Source: Drosophila persimilis
Taxonomy: Eukaryota; Arthropoda; Insecta; Diptera; Drosophilidae
Direction: 5' to 3'
NCBI RefSeq assembly: GCF_003286085.1
Contig: NW_020825426.1
Coordinates: 248,001-312,000 of the forward strand
Length of the DNA stretch: 64,000 nucleotides
Part shown: piece by piece, positions 19,585 to 29,731 of the stretch
Layout: each line of letters starts with the position of its first letter
Position numbering within the stretch: the first letter of the stretch is position 1
Translations under genes and position numbers: made by a program
The notes under the pieces: model-generated
The model's database searches: none
What the model saw: the letters and a program-made list of their open reading frames with translations, nothing else
What the model was told of the DNA's origin: nothing

Positions 19585-22500
19585 TCAAAAGTAGTCAGAG
19601 TAGTAGCTATCGTAGTCGTCTAGGATGTCCGCTATCTCGTCGTCAACTGAATCGTCGTCCGTCCACTGGTCGTCGCCATCGTCGCTGAGTGCTTCGCAGT
19701 CCATATCAGAGTCCTCCGATACGGCTGCGGCGTCAGGTTGTGAATTGGCGGCGGGCCTTGTAGGTGTTGGTGCTGCTTCTGGTGCTGCTGCTGGAGTCTG
19801 TGTTGGAGGATTGGCCGCTGCTGAGCCACTGCCCTTTGCTTCCGTCAGGCTTGCAATTAATGTGGTAAGTTCTTGCAGTTTTTTTTCTAAGTTTTCAATT
19901 TTGACGGCGTACTCTTTCAGGAGTCCCACACACTTGCCATCGCATTGGATGGCTGGCTGCTGCTGCTTATGCTGGGGATTTCTCGGCGTCTGGAAACGTT
20001 TTGGAGTTGGCTGCACCCGTTGATCGCGCTGGCATTGGCGCCCCTTGGCCTGTGGCTGGGAATGATGGCCGCGATGCTGGTGCTGCTGCTGGTGCTGCCG
20101 ACCCAAATTGTGTCCGCGCTGCTGCTGTTTTTGTTCTTGTTGCTGCTGCTGCTCTTCCCTTAGATTTTGCTGGAACTTGGCCAAATGATTTGAAGCCGGA
20201 TTGGCTTGCGCACCTCGGCTATACAAGGGCCTGCGGGTGTTGGGCGTTGCTGCTGCTGCTGCAGCTGGTGTTGGTGCTGCTTTGGCCCCCTGTTTGCCGC
20301 TTGAATGCTGCTGTTGGTGTTGGTGTTGTGGCCGCTTCTTTTGTGATGACTGCTGCTGCTTGGGGGCGGGGATATGAGGCTGCTGTTGTTGGGAAGGACG
20401 ACGACTGCTCGTCGGCTGTTGCCGTTCTGCCGCTCGTGGCTGCTGCTGCTGCTCAGCATTCCCAGACCGCAACACCCTGCTGTAGGAGGGCCTGCCATTG
20501 CCTCTGGTGCCTGTGTTTGCTGTCTGCTGTTGTTGTTGCTGGGATTGGGATTGGCGACTCGGCTGCTGAGTTTGAGGGCGTTGTTGGTCAGTTGGCTGCT
20601 GTGGCTGCTGGCGTTGCTGTTGGTACTGCTGCCTTTGCTGCTCAGCGATGAGCCGGTTTGCCCTTAGATGGCTGCGGGCCTTTTTGTAGGCGGGACATCC
20701 CTTGTAGCAGCTCACGTGCTTGCCGCTACAATTCGCGCATTTAGGATCCTCCTGCCTGGGTTTCCTGCATGCTGTTGTGGGGTGATCTCCTGCGCATTTC
20801 ATGCACTTGTATGGCCGTCTGCAGTAGTTTTTTGTGTGCCCAAACTCCTGGCACCGATGGCATTGAGCTGGATCGCGTGGCTTGGCCTGTCTCACTATGG
20901 AGACGCATTGATTGGCCAGGTTTTTAATGTCCAGAATTGCCTCATGGCCGCCATCCGCCTTGGGCTGAATTTCAACCTCAAAAATATTTAGAGGCCTTCC
21001 ATTAAAACGGTGTTTTAATCCTCGGATAAACCTCGCAGTAAATCCGAGTCGTTCAAGCTCCTCAGAGATCCAGCTGCTGGGCGTGGTGTGGTGTAAGTGT
21101 CGCACTATTACACGATAGCCCCTTTCGCTGCGCGGCTGGTGTGTGTGCAATTGGGTGCTGTCTTCAGCTAGGGCGTTCTGAATGGCGTTGTATGTTATAA
21201 TGTCGTCACAGTGGACTCTAAGTCCACTGTTGGCCATCGATTTCGTTGTGAATTTCCCCACGTTCGGATTTGTTGTCAATTTGTTAATCAGGGGTAAAAT
21301 TGCAGGCACCAGGGGCAGGAAGATTGTTGGGACCTTGGTGCTGCGTAATGACGGTTGGACTGGCGTTATATTTATGCTAATGTCTGGCTGATGTTGCGGC
21401 TGATGATTGTCCGTTTCCATCTGTTGGCTTTCAGCCTCTATCCTTTGGGGCTCCCTATGTTGGACCTCCAGAACCGGAACCACACTATTTGACGGTGTGC
21501 GTATTTGCCCAGCATCTGACTCCATCTGCCGGGTCTCATGATGCAGCCTTTTCGCGAATTGGCTCTTGAACATGGGCGTGTCCAGAGTGAGGCAGGTGAA
21601 GTCATCGTCATCTGTATCCGTTTCGATCGCCGCGCATCTTCTTTTGAGCGGCGAGCGAAACGAATTTGTAGTCAATTTATCCTTTGCTATAGGGGTAAGG
21701 GGCAGGGGCGAGGGCATTTCATTGGCCAGTAGCGGGGGGAACGCTAATTAGCCATTCCTTTACCAGTTTTGTTCTGGTACTAGGCCTTGTCTGAGTATTA
21801 TGCTCGTCCGCCTGAGTCAGAGTGGGCAGCAAGCATTTTCTGCTTCTGCTAGAATTATTGCGTTCAGCTGTCGTCAAACTTTGTTGCTGTTGCTGGTCAT
21901 TGTTTTTCTGTGTGCCGTTTATGGTTTCGGCATAAGTCAGTGTGTTTGTCTTTGTTTTGTTATTGGCGTAGGTCAGGCTAGCTTCGTTCTTGTATGTGTT
22001 TGTGTTTTGGTTCGGCGGGAGAGAGCAAGCATCTCTCTTTTTGTCATAAGTGTGTGAGTGCATGTTTGGCGGCAAACGCTTTGGGGCTTGATGTGACGAG
22101 CCTCCGTTTTGATTGTGCGCCGAGGGTTCGGCTGCCGAGAGAGCGCAAGCGTCGCTCTCTCTGATGCTTGTGTGAGTTGTTTGATTGTTTTTGTTTTCGC
22201 TAATGTTTTGGCGCGAAAACATATGGGCATAACATTTGTTCTTGTTATGTTTATGTGCACTTAAATGCTCTTTGGTAAGAGCGAAAGCGCCGCTATTTTG
22301 GGAACCCGTTGCACTTTCGCTGGGAACTATTTTTGTCTGCGTGTTTGTACGTGTATTTGATGGCGGTTTTTCTTGTATGTTGGCGTCTGTTTTTGGTGGG
22401 ATTGGCGGGTATTTTCTAACATATAAACCCCTGTCCACGAAACGACGCTCGAACTCCAGCACCGTAGCTCCCAAGGAGCTCAGGGTACTCTCTGGCGAGT

Positions 22501-22720
22501 CCGTCTCCAACTCAGCCAGATCCGCATCCCCCTCTGAGTCGAACATTGGTTCGAAGAGGGAAGCATTTGCGGAGGGGTTCCCTCCCAGGGGCCTGGTCGA
22601 TATGACGGCAGAACTTATTTGAGTAACGCACTCACCACCCGCTTCGGCTCTTGCCGAGTTGTCCGTAGCATCCATAACATCCATTTTGTTGGTCGTCAGA
22701 TTTGGAGCAAGTGCGTCCAT
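19585..22720 (-). pseudogene. gag: Gag of A5, frameshifted
   Basis: Same sequence as A4 gag except that the G run at 21734-21739 has six G where A4 has five. The shift falls after about residue 328. The upstream frame (from the ATG at 22720) soon ends in a stop at 21719-21721. The remaining 710 codons, with the core, zinc knuckles and tail, are open in the other frame from an ATG at 21717. The product would be an N-terminal fragment unless translation restarts. A homopolymer sequencing error is a serious alternative, because nothing else in the copy is damaged. Confidence 0.85.
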
Positions 22721-22960
22721 TTGGTGGCCTGGTCCAGGTACTCAGTAGCTTGCTTTTCCTCTTTCCTCAGTTGGGTTTATTGGCTTCACTATTACGGCAC
22801 GGTTACAGATGATTATATTGCATTATTTGCAATTATTTGGCACATATTGTTTATTTAGTTTTCATTTAATTTAATCCCGGTTTAAACATGTATTTTATTA
22901 CATTTAAAGTTCCACATAAAACAACAAAAAACACAAGTCACTTTTTTTTTTTTTTTTTTT

Positions 22961-24609
22961 CGATGTAATTAGATGCGCGTGCACGCCTACGATGCGCACA
23001 CTCGCCCGCCAGCTTTGCTACTGGCGGAGTTTATTTCCAGCTTTTCTTATTACCATAACTTCGGCAATTTACATTTAAGCTTAACTAACAACAATAATGT
23101 TCTTTTGAATTTTTGCGGGCAATTGGCATTAACATTACATTAACATTAACATTAACATCTACAGACATGTTTACATTCTATCAGTATTGCAGTCTGGCAG
23201 CCCTATTTTGACATTCGCAATAATTGACGTACATTTATACAAACAAAGAGATAAGTATTTGGACAAATTGCAACATTAATGACATTTATAAACTAATTTA
23301 ATTCTATTTATTTTCTATTTCAGGTACTGGAGGATCATCGTCGTCGTCTGGAGTAGTGTGGATGGCACAGGGCGCATCCGCCTCAGCGCTGGATGTGCAC
23401 GAGTGTGTGATGCAGCAGATCACGTATCTACGGCATCAAAATTGGCAGGGGCAGGATCCAGGAGTTGGCGTGGATGGTGATGGTGTTTGGCGAGCGACTC
23501 TGGTCCGGCCGCCCACGTTGCCTCTACCTGGAGAACTGGGGATTGACACTGGTCCGGCCAATCGGGGTACGTTGGCCAGTGGAAATGGCCGCAGTGGAGA
23601 TGGCCGCAAATGAGTGCGGATTGGCTGCATCCGAGTGGCTGCTGGTCCGGCCACCCAGGATGCACTGTCGATGTAGATGTAGATGGAGATGGAGATGGCG
23701 TGCTGGCCATTGTCGACTGAATTGGCTGGCCTCGTCGTTGGATTGCTGCTGCTGTTTTGTGATGATGGCGTGACGTCACGGCCATCGGTTGCTGGCAGCG
23801 TTGTCGGAGGGGCGTCCAAATTGGGCCCAACTTGCAACAAAATGTTGCGGTTGGTGGCGAGGCAGGTACTGGAGAGGCTGATCTGTGAGTGTATTGACAG
23901 GTAAGTGTGATTAGTAGAAGTATTGGCTATTTTGTGTTGATGCGTGAATTGATGTTTTTTCTTCTTTTTAGCGGCAGTCTGGATGTTGATGGCGACGACG
24001 ATAGGGCCTTAAAATTTCGCCCATTTGGCAGGAATTGGATGGCGAAATTGGTGTGGCAGCTGCTGAAGAGGCAGCTCTATCGGAGGCATGGGAGGTACAT
24101 ATGTTTTGAGTGAGTTTGGACCATTTTGTGTTGATGTGTGTATTGATGTTTTTTCTCCTTTTAGCGGCAGCCTGAGGACTGGATGTTGTTGGCGACCGCG
24201 ATAGGGCCTTCAAATTTCGCCCATTTGGCAGGAATTGGATGGCGAAATTGGTGTGGCAGCTGCTGAAGAGGCAGCTCTATCGGAGGCATGGCAGGTACGT
24301 ATGTTTTGTGTATATTTGGACCATTTTGTGTTGATGTGTATATTGACGTCATTTTTGGTTTGTTTACAGTGGCTACTCTGGACCTGTGCGGTGGATTGTC
24401 AGGAGCGTCGTCAATAGATCCAAAAATGTCGTCCAAATGGCATCAGATGTGTGGTGTTGATGACGGGGCAGCTGCTGGAGGGGCAGATCTGTCGGAGGCG
24501 TGGCAGGTACGAGTGATTATTTTGAGTTTTGTCCATATTGTGTTGATGTGTGTATTGACGTCATTTTGTATTATTTCAGTGGCTGCCTCAGGACCGACTT
24601 TTGGGCTCA
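22961..24609 (-). other. A6 3' UTR with four antisense intron-like modules
   Basis: Intron-like + strand segments are at 23901-23971, 24095-24164, 24295-24369 and 24507-24579 (71, 70, 75 and 73 nt). Shared-loop hairpins are at 23494-23512, 23541-23563 and 23635-23654. Compared with A2 there are scattered substitutions and small indels, yet every GT and AG dinucleotide is kept. Confidence 0.78.
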
Positions 24610-25792
24610 TCAAAAGTAGTCAGAGTAGTAGCTATCGTAGTCGTCTAGGATATCCGCTATCTCGTCGTCAACTGAATCGTCGTCCGTCCACTGGTCGTCG
24701 CCATCGTCGCTGAGTGCTTCGCAGTCCATATCAGAGTCCTCCGATACGGCTGCGGCGTCAGGTTGTGAATTGGCGGCGGGCCTTGTAGGTGTTGGTGCTG
24801 CTTCTGGTGCTGCTGCTGGAGTCTGTGTTGGAGGATTGGCCGCTGCTGAGCCACTGCCCTTTGCCTCCGTCAGGCTTGCAATTAGTATGGTAAGCTCTTG
24901 CAGTCTTTTCTCCAAGTTTTCTATTTTGACGGCGTACTCTTTTAAGGTTTCCACACACTTGCCATCGCATTGGATGGCTGGCTGCTGCTGATGCTGGGGA
25001 TTTCTTGGCGTCTGGAAACGATTTGGAGTTGGCTGCACCCGTTGATCGCGCTGGCATTGGCGCCCCTTGGCCTGTGGCTGGGAATGATGGCCGCGATGCT
25101 GGTGCTGCTGCTGGTGCTGCCGACCCAAATTGTGTCCGCGCTGCTGCTGTTTTTGTTCTTGTTGCTGCTGCTGCTCTTCCCTTAGATTTTGCTGGAACTT
25201 GGCCAAATGATTTTCGGCCGGATTGGATTGCGCACCTCGGCTATACAAGGGCCTGCGGGTGTTGGGCGTTGCTGCTGCTGCTGCAGCTGGTGTTGGTGCT
25301 GCTTTGGCCCCCTGTCTGCCGCTTGAGTGCTGCTGTTGTTGTTGGTGTTGCGGCCGCTTCTTTTGAGATGACTGCTGTTGCTTGGGGGCGGGGATATGAG
25401 GCTGCTGTTGTTGGGAAGGACGACGACTGCTCGTCGGCTGTTGCCGTTCTGCCGCTCGTGGCTGCTGCTGCTGCTCAGCATTCCCGGACCGCAACACCCT
25501 GCTGTAGGAAGGCCTGCCATTACCTCTGGTGCCTGTGTTTGCTGTCTGCTGTTGTTGCTGGGATTGGGATTGGCGACTCGGCTGCTGAGTTTGTGGGCGT
25601 TGTTGGTCAGTTGGCTGCTGTGGCTGCTGGCGTTGCTGTTGGTACTGCTGCCTTTGCTGCTCAGCGATGAGCCTGTTTGCCCTTAAATGGCTGCGGGCCT
25701 TTTTGTAGGCGGGACAACCCTTGTAGCAGCTCACGTGCTTGCCGCTACAATTGGCGCATTTGGGATCCTCCTGCCTGGGTTTCCTGCATGCT

Positions 25793-25795
<3 letters not shown>
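24610..25795 (-). pseudogene. gag: Gag of A6, C-terminal fragment
   Basis: About 395 codons remain, from the end of the second zinc knuckle (TACRKPRQ) to the normal YYSDYF terminus. The third knuckle, Gln-rich region, coiled coil and acidic tail are intact. The frame is open to the T run of B1 and has no natural start; a GTG at 25734 is only an internal valine codon. The core and N-terminus were lost before B1 was added. Confidence 0.88.
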
Positions 25796-25835
<40 letters not shown>

Positions 25836-28800
25836 CAATCTTTATTAATATTCTTATTACTATCTAGCAACATATAACATTATATCTGACAACATTACAA
25901 GTTTTGGCAACATAATTACATAAATATCGATAACATTGTGGTATTTCTTACAATTAATTAAAAATTTTTTTTTTCTTGCTTTATTTTAATTTTATTTTAA
26001 AATTAAGGTCAGGTTAGCCCGCTCGGCCGAGTGGCTGCTGGTCCGGCCACCGAGGATGCGTTGCCTGTGGATTGGCTCAATCGACCGAGTGGCTGCTGGT
26101 CCGGCCACCCGGGATGCGTATGGGTCTGGAGGATGTAAGTTTCGTGAAAGCGATGATGCATTTGCTTGCTATCTGTAAAAGATATAAAAACTTTTTGTTT
26201 TCTGTTTTATTTTCAGGTTTTGACTTTTGATGTGCGGAGAATTTGGTGAGTAGTTTGAGTTGTATTTTGGCTGAATTTAATTTTATTTTATTTGCAGGTT
26301 TATATTTTGTGGGTTTGGTGGTAAATTGTCGGCATTCAAGTTAAGTAATTTTTGTTTTTATATTTGTTGACTTTTATTGAATATAATTATTTTATTTTCA
26401 AGTTGATTCCCTGGATGTTGTGTTGGGATGTCTTCTGGTTGCTTGCTTAGTTGCTGACGTTTTAAATTTTGTTTTATTTTCAGGTTTGCTGCAGATTGGG
26501 TAAGTGTTTTGAATTGTATTTTGGCTGAATTTAATTTTATTTTATTTGCAGGTTTTTATTTTATAGGTTTGGTGGTAAATTGTCGGCATTCAAGTTAAGT
26601 AATTTTTGTTTTTATATTTATTGGCTTTTATTGAATATAATTATTTTATTTTCAAGTTGATTCCCTGGATGTTGCGTTGGGATGTCTTCTGGCTGCTTGC
26701 TTAGTTGCTGACATATGTACATTTGTTATGTACATACAGTTAATTTCGTACACCATATGTGTTTTGTTTATTTAATTGGCAGGTTTTGTCTTCAGCTTTG
26801 TAATAATTTGTTTGTACCTTTGTGTAGTTTATGTTGTTATATCTGTTGTCTTTTTTTTTTTTTTTGAGGACTTTATTTGTTTTATTTTCAGGTTTGCGGC
26901 AGATTTGGTAAGTGTTTTGAATTGTATTTTGACTGATTTTAAATTTTATTTTATTTGCAAGTTTATATTTTATAGGTTTGGTGGTAAAATGTCGGCATTC
27001 AAGTTAGGTAATTTTTGTTTTTATATTTGTTGACTTTTAATAAATATATTTATTTTATTTTCAAGTTGATTCACTGGATGTTGCGTTGGGATGTCTTCTG
27101 GTTGCTTGCTTGGTTGCTGACGTTTTAAATTTTGTTTTATTTTCAGGTTTGCTGCAGATTTGGTAAGTGTTTTGAATTGTATTTTGGCTGAATTTAATTT
27201 TATTTTATTTGCAGGTTTATATTTTATAGGTTTGGTGGTAGATTGACGGCATTCAAGTTAAGTAATTTTTGTTTTTATATTTGTTGGCTTTTATTGAATA
27301 TAATTATTTTATTTTCAAGTTGATTCCCTGGATGTTGTGTTGGGATATCTTCTGGTTGCTTGCTTGGTTGCTGACGTTTTAAATTTTGTTTTATTTTCAG
27401 GTTTGCTGCAGATTGGGTAAGTGTTTTGAATTGTATTTTGGCTGAATTTAATTTTATTTTATTTGCAGGTTTTTATTTTATAGGTTTGGTGGTAAATTGT
27501 CGGCATTCAAGTTAAGTAATTTTTGTTTTTATATTTATTGGCTTTTATTGAATATAATTATTTTATTTTCAAGTTGATTCCCTGGATGTTGCGTTGGGAT
27601 GTCTTCTGGCTGCTTGCTTAGTTGCTGACATATGTACATTTGTTATGTACATACAGTTAATTTCGTACACCATATGTGTTTTGTTTATTTAATTGGCAGG
27701 TTTTGTCTTCAGCTTTGTAATAATTTGTATGTACCTTTGTGTAGTTTATGTTGTTATATCTGTTGTCTTTTTTTTTTTTGAGGACTTTATTTGTTTTATT
27801 TTCAGGTTTGCTGCAGATTTGGTAAGTGTTTTGAATTGTATTTTGGCTGAATTTAATTTTATTTTATTTGCAGGTTTATATTTTATAGGTTTGGTGGTAA
27901 ATTGTCGGCATTCAAGTTAAGTAATTTTTGTTTTTATATTTGTTGGCTTTTGTTGAATATAAATATTTTATTTTCAAGTTGATTCCCTGGATGTTGTGTT
28001 GGGATGTCTTCTGGTTGCTTTCTTAGTTGCTGACATTTTAAATTTTGTTTTGTTATCAGGTTTGCTGCAGATTTGGTAAGCGTTTTGAGTTGTGTTTTGG
28101 ATAAATTTAATTTTATTTTATTTGCAGGTTTTTATTTTGTAGGTTTGGTGGTAAATTGTCGGCATTCCAGTTAAGTATTTTTTTGTTTTTATATTTGTTG
28201 GCTTTTAATGAATATAATTATTTTATTTTCAAGTTAATTCACTGGGTGTTGCGTTGGGATGACTTCTGGCTGCTTACTTAGTTGCTGACATACATATGTA
28301 AATTTATTATGTACATACAGCTAATTTCGTACACCAATATGTGTTTTATTTATTTAATTGGCAGGTTTTGTCTTCAGCTTTGTAATAATTTGTATGTAAT
28401 TTTGTGTAGTTTATGTTGTTATATTTGTTGGCTCTTTTTTTTTTAAGACTTTGGTTGTTTTAGTTTCAGGTTTGCGGCAGATTTGGTAAGTGTTTTAAAT
28501 TGTATTTTGGCTGAATTTAATTTTATTTTATTTACAGGTTTGGTAATAGAGTGTCATCAATCAAGTTAGGTAATTTATGTTGTTATATTTGTTGACTTTT
28601 AATGAGTATAGTGTTTTATTTTCAGGTTTAAAGAAAATTGGTGTGAAAAAGAAAAAGTGATTTCAATTGTTTTTACGCCAATTGTAATTTTATTTTTTGC
28701 TGGTTTGGTGGTAAGGTGTCAGCAATCAAGGTAAGTAGTTTATTGTTAATTTGTTATGTAAATAGTTATTTTATATTTTGTTTTGTTTTCAGGTTTTTCC

Positions 28801-28843
28801 AAAAAGTCGTGTTATCGTTTGCACAATGCCGATGGATCAACAG
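25836..28843 (-). other. B1 3' UTR, tandem repeat array
   Basis: AT-rich. AATAAA lies almost at the tail, seen as the tttatt following caatc. Two shared-loop hairpins are at 26031-26050 and 26089-26108. Seven copies of a unit containing GTTTGC(T/G)GCAGAT begin at about 26484, 26893, 27148, 27402, 27807, 28060 and 28469. Spacing alternates between about 254 and 405-409 bp; the longer units carry an extra ~150 bp with gtacatacagttaatttcg and a T run. On the + strand each unit carries a donor GTAAGTG and acceptor TTTATTTGCAG about 52 nt apart (for example 26500-26551) and a second acceptor-like TTTTATTTTCAG. Confidence 0.78.
26484..28640. repeat. B1 compound tandem repeats
   Basis: Seven units that alternate between about 254 and 405-409 bp, arranged as in B2, so the array predates the divergence of the two copies. 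Confidence 0.8.
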
Positions 28844-29030
28844 TTAGCCAGGCGGCTGTATGATGCCTTCTTCTTCGTCCCCTTTATGGTCTGGCACAAT
28901 GATCCTCTGGATTCCCAATGGTTGACCCCTTATTCTGTCCAGAATTACTTCTCTAGTGTATTTCCCTTGCGCGTACATTTTTCTGTAAACGTTGATCTGT
29001 AGCTCGCAGAATCTGTCCGGGGGTTTGTAT
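28844..29030 (-). pseudogene. pol: Pol C-terminal fragment of B1
   Basis: About 61 codons matching the C-terminal end of B2 Pol, up to the TAA stop at 28844-28846. The match stops at gggggtttgtat (29030), after which 3' UTR repeat sequence resumes. RT and endonuclease domains are absent. It is a remnant of an eroded or rearranged element. Confidence 0.85.
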
Positions 29031-29178
29031 AGTATTTTGGCTGAATTTAATTTTATTTTATTTACAGGTTTGGTAATAGAGTGTCATCAATCAAGTTAGG
29101 TAATTTATGTTGTTATATTTGTTGACTTTTAATGAGTATAGTGTTTTATTTTCAGGTTTTTTTTTTTTTTTTTTTTTT

Positions 29179-29731
29179 ATACGCAACTAACATAACGCAA
29201 CGTAACCCAGCTCGCGCCTTGGCCTGATCCAGCAGGTTAGGGGAGCCAGAGTTACGTTGCGCTATGGGGACTTTATTGTACTTATACTATTTTAGCATAT
29301 TATGTACAAATTATTGGGGCTGCAGCTTAATATAAATTTGCGTAAATAGCCGTCTACGAGCTGCTGTTAGCAGCCGTAGACAACAAATACGATGCTTTAG
29401 ACAGCACGAAATCTCCTCTGCCGGCAGTGCTGCCGGCGCGGTCTTCATTGAGGAAAAATCTCTCCACCTTGGCAACAGTCCGTTAGCCAGAGGGGGGGGA
29501 GAGGGAGTGGGTAGAGCTAAAGCATAAAATACTCTTGACTTTAAATTAAGTTTAAGTTTACATTATCGACTAAGGGGAAACATTTTGGCAGAAAAGGGAG
29601 ATTATATAAGTATGTTTTCTATTCTAATTCTTGTCTTCATATTTGCTTTGTCTTGTTTTCGTTTCTCTTCTGCCCACTGGTCCGGGGCAGCCAGAGCTAT
29701 TGCATGTCAATTGTAGCAATCAGTACTGGTA
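29179..29731 (-). other. D1 3' UTR
   Basis: 553 nt with three structures. A 3'-terminal hairpin lies at 29192-29265. Perfect inverted repeats lie at 29352-29381 (GTCTACG/CGTAGAC with an inner GCTGCT/AGCAGC) and 29420-29437 (GCCGGCAG/CTGCCGGC). The shared-loop hairpin is at 29670-29690, with stem CTGCCC/GGGCAG, only 42 nt after the gag stop. AATAAA is at 29272-29277 (as tttatt). There are no splice-like modules here, unlike families A, B and C. Confidence 0.8.
29192..29265 (-). promoter_or_regulatory. D1 3'-terminal RNA hairpin
   Basis: A 15-bp stem pairs 29192-29206 with 29251-29265 (one G.U in sense RNA), closing a 44-nt loop. It lies between AATAAA and the poly(A) junction. AATAAA is 93 nt from the tail in linear RNA but only about 20 nt when the hairpin forms. 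Equivalent hairpins are at 32062-32135 (D2), 35014-35087 (D3), 37977-38050 (D4), 40928-41001 (D5), 43805-43878 (D6) and 46709-46782 (D7). Differences among them keep pairing as G.U or compensated pairs. Confidence 0.75.

Larger units (their letters stand above)
17904..22941 (-). mobile_element. Element A5, near-identical tandem copy of A4
   Basis: T18 tail (17904-17921) to 22941, 5038 bp. By eye it matches A4 throughout, including the T18 length. The one difference I found is an extra G in gag. This fits a very recent transposition, an unequal exchange, or an assembly duplication. 5' UTR 22721-22941. Confidence 0.88.
22942..25795 (-). mobile_element. Element A6, 5'-truncated A copy
   Basis: T19 tail (22942-22960) to a break at about 25793-25795 inside the zinc-knuckle region of gag, where the ~42-nt T run of B1 begins. 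All upstream gag and the 5' UTR are missing, as expected when an eroded chromosome end receives a new element. The 3' UTR is the most divergent of the A copies. Confidence 0.9.
25796..29156 (-). mobile_element. Element B1, 5'-truncated TART-like element
   Basis: The 3' end is joined to A6 by a T run of about 42 (25794-25835), the longest tail in the window. The rest is a 3-kb 3' UTR matching that of B2, the last ~60 codons of pol, and then an out-of-place second copy of about 125 bp of its own 3' UTR (29032-29156 repeats about 28502-28626). D1's T run follows. B1 also lacks about 420 bp present in B2 at 50330-50755. Confidence 0.88.

Noticed and set aside
25794..25835. The 42-nt T run as an assembly artefact
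   Set aside because: It lies exactly at the 3' end of B1, as other T runs do at element ends, and so is read as a poly(A) tail. Its exact length is uncertain.
26031..26108. Two GTGGCTGCTGGTCCGGCCAC copies as a CRISPR-like or protein-binding direct repeat
   Set aside because: Eukaryotic context and no regular spacers. They are better explained as shared-loop hairpins.
28778..29002. Plus-strand frame of 74 codons present in B1 and B2
   Set aside because: It is the antisense shadow of the Pol C-terminus, and its conservation follows from that.
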